Shown here: positions 15,727 through 22,227 of the stretch, piece after piece
Numbering within the stretch: the stretch's first letter is position 1
Layout of the letters: each line of letters starts with the position of its first letter
Assembly (NCBI GenBank): GCA_002938075.1
Contig: PTLK01000008.1
Location: forward strand, 1-22,227
Source of the DNA: Alphaproteobacteria bacterium MarineAlpha3_Bin3
GTDB taxonomy: Bacteria > Pseudomonadota > Alphaproteobacteria > Rhodospirillales > Casp-alpha2
DNA: 22,227 nucleotides
Reading direction: 5' to 3'
The notes under the pieces: model-generated
What the model was told of the DNA's origin: nothing
Databases searched by the model: none
The model's input: the letters and a program-made list of their open reading frames with translations, nothing else
Made by a program: the position numbers and the translations under genes

Positions 15727-15765
15727 ATGCCAAAAAAGAAAATACCAAAAAAGAAAGCTAAAAAA
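15727..15765 (+). repeat. A-rich tandem repeat between sufB and sufC
   Basis: Two 15-base units, ATGCCAAAAAAGAAA and ATACCAAAAAAGAAA (one mismatch), followed by GCTAAAAAA, stand directly before the ATG of SufC. In frame with sufC they would encode MPKKKIPKKKAKK, a lysine-rich extension starting at the ATG at 15727. The stretch contrasts strongly with the G+C-rich surroundings. Confidence 0.8.
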
Positions 15766-16515
15766 ATGTTGGAAATCAAGAACCTGCATGTGAGCGTCGA
15801 CGGCAAGGCCATCCTCAAGGGCATCGACCTGAGCGTCCAGCCCGGCGAGATCCACGCCATCATGGGCCCCAACGGGTCCGGGAAAAGCACGCTCAGCCAC
15901 GTCATCGCCGGGCGCGACGGTTACGAGATCACCGGCGGCCGGATCATCTATCAGGGCGAGGACATGACCGGGATGGCGCCCGAGATCCGCGCCGCCAAGG
16001 GCATCTTCCTGGCCTTTCAGTACCCGGTGGAAATCCCCGGCGTCGCCAACACCACCTTTTTGAAAGAAGCCCTCAACGCGATCTGCCGCTACCACGGCAA
16101 GGACGAGTTGGACGCCATGCAGTTCGTTAAAGTGATGCGCGAAAAGACCAAGGAGCTCGGCATTCCAGAGGACATGTTGAAACGCGCCGTCAACGTCGGC
16201 TTCTCCGGCGGCGAGAAGAAGCGCAACGAAATCCTGCAAATGGCGATCCTTAATCCGACGCTGGCGATACTCGACGAGACCGACAGCGGTCTCGACATCG
16301 ACGCGATGAAGATCGTCGCCGAAGGGGTCAACAAGCTGCGCGCCCCCGAACGCTCGATCCTGCTCATCACTCATTACCAGCGCCTTCTGGACTACATCAT
16401 TCCCGACAAGGTGCATGTGCTGGCGCACGGCAGGATCCAGCGCTCCGGCGACAAGAAACTGGCCCTGGAACTGGAGGAAAAGGGCTACGCGGAATTCGGC
16501 GAGGCGGCGGCTTGA
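15766..16515 (+). CDS. sufC: Fe-S cluster assembly ATPase SufC
   Basis: A 249-residue ABC-type ATPase without membrane partner, which drives conformational changes of the SufB-SufD scaffold. Walker A GPNGSGKST is at 34-42, the Q-loop reads FQYPVEIPGV, the signature FSGGEKKRNEI begins at F146, and the Walker B aspartate and glutamate are D170 and E171 in LAILDETDSGLDID. The H-loop is in LLITHYQRLL. The start MLEIKNLHV at 15766 fits the family length (about 250). The in-frame ATG at 15727 would add a lysine-rich 13-residue leader, and neither start has a clear Shine-Dalgarno sequence. It lies between sufB and sufD. Confidence 0.94.
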   Translation: MLEIKNLHVSVDGKAILKGIDLSVQPGEIHAIMGPNGSGKSTLSHVIAGRDGYEITGGRIIYQGEDMTGMAPEIRAAKGIFLAFQYPVEIPGVANTTFLKEALNAICRYHGKDELDAMQFVKVMREKTKELGIPEDMLKRAVNVGFSGGEKKRNEILQMAILNPTLAILDETDSGLDIDAMKIVAEGVNKLRAPERSILLITHYQRLLDYIIPDKVHVLAHGRIQRSGDKKLALELEEKGYAEFGEAAA

Positions 16516-16534
16516 ACGAGTATCAGGAAATGCC

Positions 16535-17887
16535 ATGACCACCGAATCCACCAATATCAAAACGTTCGTCGAATCCTTCGACCCTGCCCGGTCCGGCCTT
16601 CCCGGCGCCGGCCTGGGGTGGCTGAAGGCGTTGCGCGAAGACGGGATAGAGCGTTTCGAGGCGCTCGGCCTGCCGACTCCCAAGCTCGAAGCGTGGAAAT
16701 ACACGCGCCTGAAGCCGCTTGAGGACACGCGCTACCAGCCGGTCACCGACGAGGACGGCATGGCCGCCCTGGATACGGTACCGTCGCTGTTGCCCGACCC
16801 CGGCGGCCGGCCGAGGCTGGTGTTCGTCAACGGCTGGATGCGTCCGAATTTCTGGATCGACGGCGACTTGCCCGACGGCGTTCACCTGGAAGGCTTGCGC
16901 GACGTGCTGGAAACCCGGCCGGACTGGATCCGCGAACGTCTCGGCACCCTTGCCGGCGAGGATGCGTCTTCCCTGGTGCAGTTGAACACGGCGATGATGG
17001 ACACCGGTTTCGTGTTGCGCGTCGAGGACGGCGTGCGGGTCGAAACGCCGATCGAGGTCATCTTCGTCGGCGGCCTGACCGCCCGCCCGGTGGCCTACTC
17101 GCCTCGCAACCTGATCGTCCTCGGGAAAGGGGCAGAGGCGACGGTGGTCAAGTACCACGTGGGCCTTGGCGCCGGCGCCTATTTAGCCAATTCGGTCAGC
17201 GATATCGAGGTCGGCCCCGGCGCCCTATTGCGCCATTACAAGGTCCAGGCCGAGGCCAAGGAGGCGACGCACATCCACACCATCCGCGCCCGCGTCGCCC
17301 GCGACGCGACCTATGAAAGCTTCAGCCTGTCCATCGGCGGGCGGCTATCGCGGAACGAGGTGTCCGTCCGCCTCGAAGGCGAGGGCGCCCACTGCGCGCT
17401 GAACGGCGCCTACCTGATGCGCGGCAGCGAACACTGCGACAACACGACAGTGATCGACCACCTGGTGCCCCACACCACGTGCCGCGAGGTCTTCAAGGGC
17501 GTGCTCGACGACGAATCGCGGGCCGTGTTCGTGGGCCGCATCGTCGTCCACAAGGACGCCCAGAAGACGGACGGCTATCAGCTCTGCAAGACGCTGTTGC
17601 TCAGCACCGGGGCCGAAATTGACGCCAAGCCGGAACTGGAAATCTACGCCGACGACGTCAAATGCAGTCACGGCGCGGCCACCGGCCAGTTGGATGAAAC
17701 GGCGTTGTTTTACCTGCGTTCGCGCGGCGTGCCCGAGGCGTTGGCGCGAAATCTTTTAGTCCAGTCGTTCATCGGCGAGGCGCTGGAGGAAATTTCCGAC
17801 GAAGTCGTGCGTCAGGCGATCACCGATCAGGTCGTTCACTGGTTGCCGGCGGCCTGTTACCTGGCCGAGGAATGGAGGGCCGAATGA
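16535..17887 (+). CDS. sufD: Fe-S cluster assembly protein SufD
   Basis: A 450-residue partner of SufB in the SufBC2D complex, thought to help iron entry. The N-terminal part has the motif PTPKLEAWKYTRLKPL (about 48-63), found in SufD proteins. The middle is a beta-helix (about 150-400), and the C-terminal segment CSHGAATGQLDETALFYLRSRGVPEALARNLLVQSFIGEAL contains the conserved histidine region and the SufC-binding helices. The ATG at 16535 has an AGGAAA ribosome-binding site; the frame is open further upstream but overlaps sufC. Its stop overlaps the sufS start (ATGA). Confidence 0.94.
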   Translation: MTTESTNIKTFVESFDPARSGLPGAGLGWLKALREDGIERFEALGLPTPKLEAWKYTRLKPLEDTRYQPVTDEDGMAALDTVPSLLPDPGGRPRLVFVNGWMRPNFWIDGDLPDGVHLEGLRDVLETRPDWIRERLGTLAGEDASSLVQLNTAMMDTGFVLRVEDGVRVETPIEVIFVGGLTARPVAYSPRNLIVLGKGAEATVVKYHVGLGAGAYLANSVSDIEVGPGALLRHYKVQAEAKEATHIHTIRARVARDATYESFSLSIGGRLSRNEVSVRLEGEGAHCALNGAYLMRGSEHCDNTTVIDHLVPHTTCREVFKGVLDDESRAVFVGRIVVHKDAQKTDGYQLCKTLLLSTGAEIDAKPELEIYADDVKCSHGAATGQLDETALFYLRSRGVPEALARNLLVQSFIGEALEEISDEVVRQAITDQVVHWLPAACYLAEEWRAE

Positions 17888-19167
17888 ACAAGGAATCGAC
17901 CGCCGTCGACCTCGCCCAACAAGCCGCGGCGGGGGACAATTTCACCGCTGCCTACGACATCGAGCGCATCCGCGCCGATTTTCCGATCCTCAAGCAAAAG
18001 GTCTACGGCAAGCCGCTGGTGTACCTGGACAACGGCGCCAGCGCCCAGAAACCCCGCCAGGTCCTCGACGCCATGAACGAGGCCTATGAGACCTATTATT
18101 CCAACGTGCATCGGGGCGTCCACTGGACGTCGCAGACCTCGACCGAAGCCTTCGAGGGAAGCCGCAAGAAGGTGGCGGCGTTCCTGAATGCGGTATCGGA
18201 AAACGAAATCATCTTCACCCGTGGCGCCACCGAGGCCATCAACCTGGTCGCCGCGAGTTGGGGCGGGGCCAACCTGAACCCCGGCGACGAGGTTATCCTG
18301 TCGCACATGGAGCACCATTCCAACATCGTGCCGTGGCAGATCCTGCGCCAGCAAAAGGGGATCGAGCTGAAGATCGTGCCCATCGACGACGACGGCAATT
18401 TCCTTTTCGACGAATACCAAAAGATGCTTTCGGAAAAGACCAAAATGGTCGCCGTGACCCACGTGTCCAATGCCTTGGGCACCATCGTGCCGGTCGTCGA
18501 CGTCATCCGCCTGGCCCATGACAAGGGCGCCCTAGTGCTGCTGGACGGCTGCCAGGCGGTGCCCCACATGGCCGTCGACGTGCAGGCCCTGGACGCGGAT
18601 TTCTACGTCTTTTCCGGCCACAAGCTCTATGGCCCCACCGCCATCGGCGTGCTCTGGGGGCGCGAGGACCTGCTCAACGCTATGCCGCCCTACCAAAGCG
18701 GCGGCGACATGATCTCGTCGGTGACCTTCGAGAAGACGACGTTCAAGAAATCCCCGCACCGCTTTGAGGCCGGAACCCCGGCCATTACCGAGGCCATCGG
18801 GCTCGGCGCCGCCATCGATTACGTCGGCGCCGTCGGGCTCGGGAGCATCTCCGCCCACGAGCAGGGCGTCTTGCAGTACGCTTCCGAACGATTGCAAGCG
18901 GTCGAAGGGCTGCGGATCATCGGCCAGGCCCGGGAAAAGGCGTCGATCATCTCTTTCGTCATCGACGGCATCCACGCCCACGACCTGGGTACCTTCGTCG
19001 ACCGCGCCGGCGTCGCCGTGCGGGTCGGCCATCACTGCGCCCAGCCGGTGATGGAACGCTACGGCATCGCGGCCACGGCCCGGGCCTCGTTCGGTCTTTA
19101 CAATACCCGCGAAGAAGTGGATGTGCTGACGGATGCGCTCATCCAAGCGAAGGAGTTTTTCGGCTGA
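17884..19167 (+). CDS. sufS: Cysteine desulfurase SufS (class II)
   Basis: A 427-residue PLP enzyme that supplies sulfur to the Suf scaffold. VYLDNGASAQKP, TRGATEAINLVA (113-124) and HMEHHSNIVPW (141-151) form the cofactor site. K247 in FSGHKLYGPTAIG carries PLP, and C385 in VRVGHHCAQPVMERYG is the catalytic cysteine on the short class II loop. All key residues are present. The start at 17884 follows a GGAGGG ribosome-binding site and overlaps the sufD stop by four bases; an ATG four codons earlier lies inside sufD. Its stop codon shares one base with the sufU start. Pairing with SufU rather than SufE is indicated by the next gene. Confidence 0.95.
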   Translation: MNKESTAVDLAQQAAAGDNFTAAYDIERIRADFPILKQKVYGKPLVYLDNGASAQKPRQVLDAMNEAYETYYSNVHRGVHWTSQTSTEAFEGSRKKVAAFLNAVSENEIIFTRGATEAINLVAASWGGANLNPGDEVILSHMEHHSNIVPWQILRQQKGIELKIVPIDDDGNFLFDEYQKMLSEKTKMVAVTHVSNALGTIVPVVDVIRLAHDKGALVLLDGCQAVPHMAVDVQALDADFYVFSGHKLYGPTAIGVLWGREDLLNAMPPYQSGGDMISSVTFEKTTFKKSPHRFEAGTPAITEAIGLGAAIDYVGAVGLGSISAHEQGVLQYASERLQAVEGLRIIGQAREKASIISFVIDGIHAHDLGTFVDRAGVAVRVGHHCAQPVMERYGIAATARASFGLYNTREEVDVLTDALIQAKEFFG

Positions 19168-19637
19168 TGTTCGACGAACTCAGAGACCTGTACCAAGAGG
19201 TGATCCTGGATCACGGCAAAAGCCCACGCAATTTCCGCACCCTGGAAAACGCGACCTGCCTGGCCCACGGCAACAACCCGATCTGCGGCGACATGCTGGT
19301 GGTCTACCTGACTCTGGACGATGACAGACGCCTCGCCGACGTCGCGTTCCAAGGCCAAGGCTGCGCCATTTCCGTGGCCTCGGCGTCGATGATGACGGAA
19401 ATCCTCAAGGGCAAGACCCGGGACGAGGCCAAGCGGCTGTACAAAGGCTTCCACGACATGTGCACCAAGGACGGTTTCGACGTTTCCGAGCTCGGCGATT
19501 TCGACGAAGACGCGATCGACCGCCTGAAGATGCTGTCCGGGGTCAGGGAATTCCCGATCCGGGTCAAATGCGCGACCCTGGCCTGGCACACCATGCAGGC
19601 GGCGGTCGACGGCGAAGAGAATATTTCGACGGAATAG
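19167..19637 (+). CDS. sufU: SufU-type sulfur-transfer protein
   Basis: A 156-residue IscU-like protein of the SufU branch, which binds zinc and accepts persulfide from SufS. The metal ligands are C40 and D42 in NPICGD, C66 in GQGCAIS and C135 in RVKCATLAWHT. The extra segment between the second and third cysteines (about 98-128, with LKMLSGVREFPIRVKC) and the absence of the HscA-binding LPPVK motif separate it from IscU. AAGGAG lies 11 bases before the ATG. It is translationally coupled to sufS through a TGATG overlap. Confidence 0.93.
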   Translation: MFDELRDLYQEVILDHGKSPRNFRTLENATCLAHGNNPICGDMLVVYLTLDDDRRLADVAFQGQGCAISVASASMMTEILKGKTRDEAKRLYKGFHDMCTKDGFDVSELGDFDEDAIDRLKMLSGVREFPIRVKCATLAWHTMQAAVDGEENISTE

Positions 19638-19648
19638 GAGTTTAAGAC

Positions 19649-20053
19649 ATGGATTTCGGCATTCCCTCCCACCCCGCACCCTCGGACCCCCCGGAAGAAG
19701 GTTTCGCAGCCACCGCCGGCGAGCCGCTGGCCGACGGCGTTCCGGTGGCCGGCGAAGAGGCCGTCATCGAGGCGTTCAAAACCGTGTTCGACCCGGAAAT
19801 TCCGGTCAACATCTATGACCTGGGCCTAATTTATAAAATAGATATCGACGAAAAAGGCGGCGTCAAGGTCGAGATGAGCCTGACCGCACCCGGGTGCCCG
19901 GTGGCCGGCGAACTGCCGCAGTGGGTGGCCGATGCCGCCGTCAAGGTTGACGGGATCGGCGAGGCCGAGGTCACCCTTGTTTGGGAACCGACCTGGGGCC
20001 CAGAACTCATGTCCGAGGACGCGAAACTGGCGCTGGGCATCATGGATGACTAA
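19649..20053 (+). CDS. sufT: SufT / MIP18-family (DUF59) Fe-S maturation protein
   Basis: A 134-residue protein of the MIP18/DUF59 family, associated with late Fe-S cluster delivery. After a Pro/Glu-rich N-terminus of about 35 residues, the domain shows FDPEIPVNIYDLGLIYKID (47-65) and the conserved C83 in SLTAPGCPVAGELP. The tail VWEPTWGPELMSEDAKLALGI is usual for Suf-operon members. The ATG has a good AGGAG ribosome-binding site and lies 11 bases after sufU. Confidence 0.92.
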   Translation: MDFGIPSHPAPSDPPEEGFAATAGEPLADGVPVAGEEAVIEAFKTVFDPEIPVNIYDLGLIYKIDIDEKGGVKVEMSLTAPGCPVAGELPQWVADAAVKVDGIGEAEVTLVWEPTWGPELMSEDAKLALGIMDD

Positions 20054-20083
20054 ATATAACGCCAATCAGAAAAAGAGAATTAG

Positions 20084-20428
20084 ATGAACGCAGAAACCCC
20101 GCAGATGATTACCCTCACCGCCGCCGCCGCCGCCCGGGTGAAGATGCTGATTGAAAGCAGCGACGATAAGGTACTTGGCCTTCGCGTCGGCATCAGCACC
20201 AAGGGCTGTTCCGGAATGTCGTACGTTTTCGAGTACGCCAAGGAAAAGCAGCCCTATGAGGAAGAGATCGATACCAAGGGCGTCAAGGTGTTCATCGACC
20301 CGATGGCGACCATGTACCTGGTCGGCGCCGAAATGGATTACGTCGAGGACAAGCTGAAAAGCGGATTCGTCTTCAGCAATCCGAACGAGAAAAGCCGGTG
20401 CGGCTGCGGCGAGAGCTTTTCCGTCTAA
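20084..20428 (+). CDS. sufA: A-type Fe-S carrier protein SufA/IscA-like
   Basis: A 114-residue A-type carrier that passes clusters from the scaffold to target enzymes. The three conserved cysteines are C42 in STKGCSGMSY, and C106 and C108 in SRCGCGESFSV. The length matches the family. GAGA precedes the ATG. It lies 30 bases after sufT, and the ferredoxin gene begins within or just after its end. SufA, IscA and ErpA cannot be separated by motif alone; the operon context suggests SufA. Confidence 0.92.
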   Translation: MNAETPQMITLTAAAAARVKMLIESSDDKVLGLRVGISTKGCSGMSYVFEYAKEKQPYEEEIDTKGVKVFIDPMATMYLVGAEMDYVEDKLKSGFVFSNPNEKSRCGCGESFSV

Positions 20429-20442
20429 AAAACCAAAAACCC

Positions 20443-20775
20443 TTGCCGAATATAACCTTCATCGATCCGGACGGGACCCGCCGCCAATTCGAGGCAACGG
20501 TCGGCCAGACCCTGCTTGAAGTGGGTCAGGAGAACGGCATCGACCTGGAAGGCGCCTGCGAGGCATGCATGGCGTGTTCCACCTGTCACGTAATCGTCGA
20601 CGAGGAATGGTATGCGCGCCTGGAGCCTTCCTCGGAAGATGAAAAGGACCTGCTGGATTTGGTTTTCAACCTGGAACGGACGTCCAGGCTGGGCTGCCAG
20701 ATCCATATTACCGATGAATTGGACGGCCTGGTGGTCAGCCTGCCCCGGGGGCACCTGAATTTGCAAGACGGGTGA
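20443..20775 (+). CDS. fdx: Adrenodoxin-type [2Fe-2S] ferredoxin
   Basis: A 110-residue soluble electron carrier of the Isc/adrenodoxin type, expected to reduce sulfur or iron during cluster assembly. The family N-terminus (PNITFIDPDGTRRQFEA) implies a start at the TTG at 20443, 14 bases after sufA. The alternative is an in-frame GTG at 20398 inside sufA, giving 125 residues; no ATG is available. The cluster ligands are C39, C45, C48 and C85 (C-x5-C-x2-C in GACEACMACSTC, and GCQI). C42 is an extra cysteine within the ligand loop. The C-terminal DGLVVSLPRGHLN is typical. It is the last gene of the Fe-S operon. Confidence 0.9.
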   Translation: MPNITFIDPDGTRRQFEATVGQTLLEVGQENGIDLEGACEACMACSTCHVIVDEEWYARLEPSSEDEKDLLDLVFNLERTSRLGCQIHITDELDGLVVSLPRGHLNLQDG

Positions 20776-20858
20776 CGCGCTTGCCGGAGGCGCGCGAAAG
20801 GCGCATCCTTTGACGGCCCGTCCCGGCGCCCGGTAGGTATTTCTATAAGGAACGATAA

Positions 20859-21584
20859 ATGTCAGACGCACTTCCCGGCGCGTTGCCCGCGGTCCCCCTT
20901 CCCGACATCTTGGCCTTCATCTGGTTCATGGCCTGCTGGGTGGGGTATTCGTTCTATACCGACCGCGGGGGTGAAAGCCGCCGCCCGGTGGCGCGGGTGT
21001 TGCACCAATACCGGGTGCGCTGGATGGAACGCATGCTGGATCGCGACAACCGCATGGCAGACATCAACATCGTCACCGCCCATATGCGCGGCGGCATGAT
21101 GTTCGCGACTATCACCATCCTCATCCTGGCCGGCGTCATGACCATCCTCGGCAACCTGGGCAAGGCTCGCGAAGTCACGTCCCACCTATCTTTCGCGGTC
21201 GAGGCTTCCCAGGAGATGTGGGAGATCAAGGTCATCGTGCTTTTGCTGATCTTCGTCTATGCGTTTTTCAAGTACGCCTGGTGCCTGCGGCAGTTCAACT
21301 ACACCTTGATCTTCATCGGCGCGGCGCCGCTGCCGGAAGAGGTCAACGTCCGCGAACGCAAGGATTACCCGCAATGGGGCGCGCGGCTGTTCGATCGCGG
21401 CATCGGCACCTTCAACCGGGGTCTGCGGGCCTATTATTTCGGCCTCGCCACCCTGGCCTGGTTTTTCGGCCCGGTCTTTTACGCCGTCGCCGCGGTGTGG
21501 GTGGTGGCGGTGCTTTACCGGCGGGATTTCCGCTCGGTGACCCTGCAAACCCTAAGCGAACAGGACGGGAGCGAAAGCGCTTAG
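20859..21584 (+). CDS. DUF599-family membrane protein
   Basis: A 241-residue inner-membrane protein of unknown function. Four hydrophobic segments are visible at about residues 14-33, 78-98, 122-141 and 190-222. The segment RVRWMERMLDRDNRMADINIV and the C-terminal AYYFGLATLAWFFGP are characteristic of DUF599 proteins. The ATG has an AAGGA ribosome-binding site eight bases upstream. It starts 83 bases after fdx; that gap holds a short G+C-rich inverted-repeat-like stretch but no clear terminator or promoter, so it is open whether it belongs to the Fe-S transcript. Confidence 0.82.
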   Translation: MSDALPGALPAVPLPDILAFIWFMACWVGYSFYTDRGGESRRPVARVLHQYRVRWMERMLDRDNRMADINIVTAHMRGGMMFATITILILAGVMTILGNLGKAREVTSHLSFAVEASQEMWEIKVIVLLLIFVYAFFKYAWCLRQFNYTLIFIGAAPLPEEVNVRERKDYPQWGARLFDRGIGTFNRGLRAYYFGLATLAWFFGPVFYAVAAVWVVAVLYRRDFRSVTLQTLSEQDGSESA

Positions 21585-21593
21585 GCCCGTGGC

Positions 21594-21622
21594 ATGACGC
21601 GGGCGCCAAAAATCCCTATATT
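21594..21622 (+). promoter_or_regulatory. Possible mnmA promoter
   Basis: ATGACG (21594-21599) and TATATT (21617-21622) are spaced by 17 bases. Transcription would begin at about the A of the mnmA ATG (21629), implying a leaderless message. The -35 match is only moderate. Confidence 0.35.
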
Positions 21623-21628
21623 CCAATC

Positions 21629-22227
21629 ATGAATTCCTTAGGCTTCGATAAATCCCCGGGCGACACACGCGTCGTCGTCGCCATGTCCGGCGGCGTCGAC
21701 AGCTCGACGGCGGCGGCGCTGATGGCCGAGCAGGGCTACGAGGTCATCGGCGTGACGTTGCAGCTTTACGACCACGGCCAAGCCCTGGGGCGCAAGGGCG
21801 CGTGCTGCGCCGGACAGGACATCTACGACGCCCGGCGCGTCGCCGATCGGCTTAGCATTCCCCATTACGTGCTCGATTACGAAAGCCGCTTCAAGGAACA
21901 CGTCATCGAGGACTTCGCCGATACGTATCTGGCCGGGGAAACGCCGATCCCGTGCGTGCGCTGCAACCAGACGGTCAAGTTCCGCGACCTTCTGGGCAAG
22001 GCCAGGGAACTGGGCGCCGATGCGCTGGTTACCGGCCATTACGCGCGCCGGCTTGAGGGGCGCCGCGGGCCGGAGTTGCACCGCGCCCTGGACGACGCCA
22101 AGGACCAGAGCTATTTCCTGTTTTCGACCACCCGCGAGCAGCTCGATACCCTGCGCTTCCCCTTAGGCGACATGGATAAGGCGGAAACCCGGGCCCACGC
22201 CGAACGCCTGCGGCTGCCGGTCGCCAT
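21629..22227 (+). CDS. mnmA: tRNA-specific 2-thiouridylase MnmA (5' part, runs off the window)
   Basis: The first 199 codons of an ATP-dependent enzyme that puts sulfur on uridine 34 of tRNAs for Lys, Glu and Gln. The PP-loop SGGVDSS is at 20-26 and the IGVTLQLYD segment follows. The catalytic cysteine is C109 in IPCVRCNQTVKF, then TGHYAR (135-140) and DQSYFLF (159-165). The frame is open to the right edge; usual members have about 360-400 residues. No ribosome-binding site precedes the ATG. MnmA needs persulfide from a cysteine desulfurase, which fits its place beside the Fe-S operon. Confidence 0.94.
   Translation, partial: MNSLGFDKSPGDTRVVVAMSGGVDSSTAAALMAEQGYEVIGVTLQLYDHGQALGRKGACCAGQDIYDARRVADRLSIPHYVLDYESRFKEHVIEDFADTYLAGETPIPCVRCNQTVKFRDLLGKARELGADALVTGHYARRLEGRRGPELHRALDDAKDQSYFLFSTTREQLDTLRFPLGDMDKAETRAHAERLRLPVA

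Noticed and set aside
14256..15905. 549-codon minus-strand frame opposite sufB and the sufC start
   Set aside because: The longest antisense frame in the window, but it runs opposite a fully conserved SufB and its product has no recognisable domain.
20776..20858. Terminator or promoter between fdx and the DUF599 gene
   Set aside because: G+C-rich inverted segments lack a T-tract, and TTGACG at 20810 has no acceptable -10 box at a suitable distance.

Overview
The window is G+C-rich, gene-dense bacterial chromosome. Its gene content points to an alphaproteobacterium, most likely Rhodospirillales-like: the order cysE-iscR-desulfurase-sufBCDSU-sufT-sufA-ferredoxin, a divergent cytochrome c / kdsB-pheA cluster, a three-cysteine IscR and a HisN-type phosphatase all fit. 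This placement is inferred from protein motifs and gene order, with no database search. I see no rRNA, tRNA, CRISPR array, transposase or phage module, and no gene-free stretch longer than about 250 bases.

Left part (1-5240, mostly +): a tiny predicted zinc-ribbon protein is followed by the YejBEF-type oligopeptide/microcin C-like ABC transporter (two permeases and a double-ATPase protein) and a GhrA-like 2-hydroxyacid dehydrogenase. After it come a doubtful 53-residue ORF and an 18-bp perfect palindrome, in the convergent gap before pheA.

Middle (5298-11112): pheA (prephenate dehydratase) and kdsB (CMP-Kdo synthetase) run on the minus strand. Divergent from them lie a membrane-anchored cytochrome c, a HisN/inositol-monophosphatase-family enzyme and a YejA-type periplasmic binding protein. 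This YejA probably serves the YejBEF transporter, although about 4.4 kb separates them. A convergent alpha/beta hydrolase closes the section.

Right part (11113-20775, +): one long iron-sulfur cluster assembly operon, cysE, iscR, a NifS/IscS-type cysteine desulfurase, a truncated second IscS, sufB, sufC, sufD, sufS, sufU, sufT, sufA and a [2Fe-2S] ferredoxin. It starts from a good sigma70 promoter (TTGACC-17-TATATA) whose -35 box lies inside a near-consensus IscR type-1-like dyad. This suggests that the operon, including cysteine synthesis (cysE), is under Fe-S feedback control by the IscR it encodes. CysE makes O-acetylserine for cysteine, the desulfurases take sulfur from cysteine, SufU relays sulfur or zinc, SufBCD is the scaffold, and SufA, SufT and ferredoxin act in delivery and electron supply.

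The right end holds a DUF599-type membrane protein and the first 199 codons of mnmA, a tRNA 2-thiouridylase that itself needs desulfurase-derived sulfur.

I found no wholly new system. The most unusual points are the desulfurase gene cut down to its N-terminal third inside an otherwise intact suf operon, the IscR-like operator, the ferredoxin with a non-ATG start and an extra cysteine beside its cluster ligands, two in-frame tandem repeats at N-termini (yejA signal peptide, sufC leader), and a possibly leaderless mnmA.
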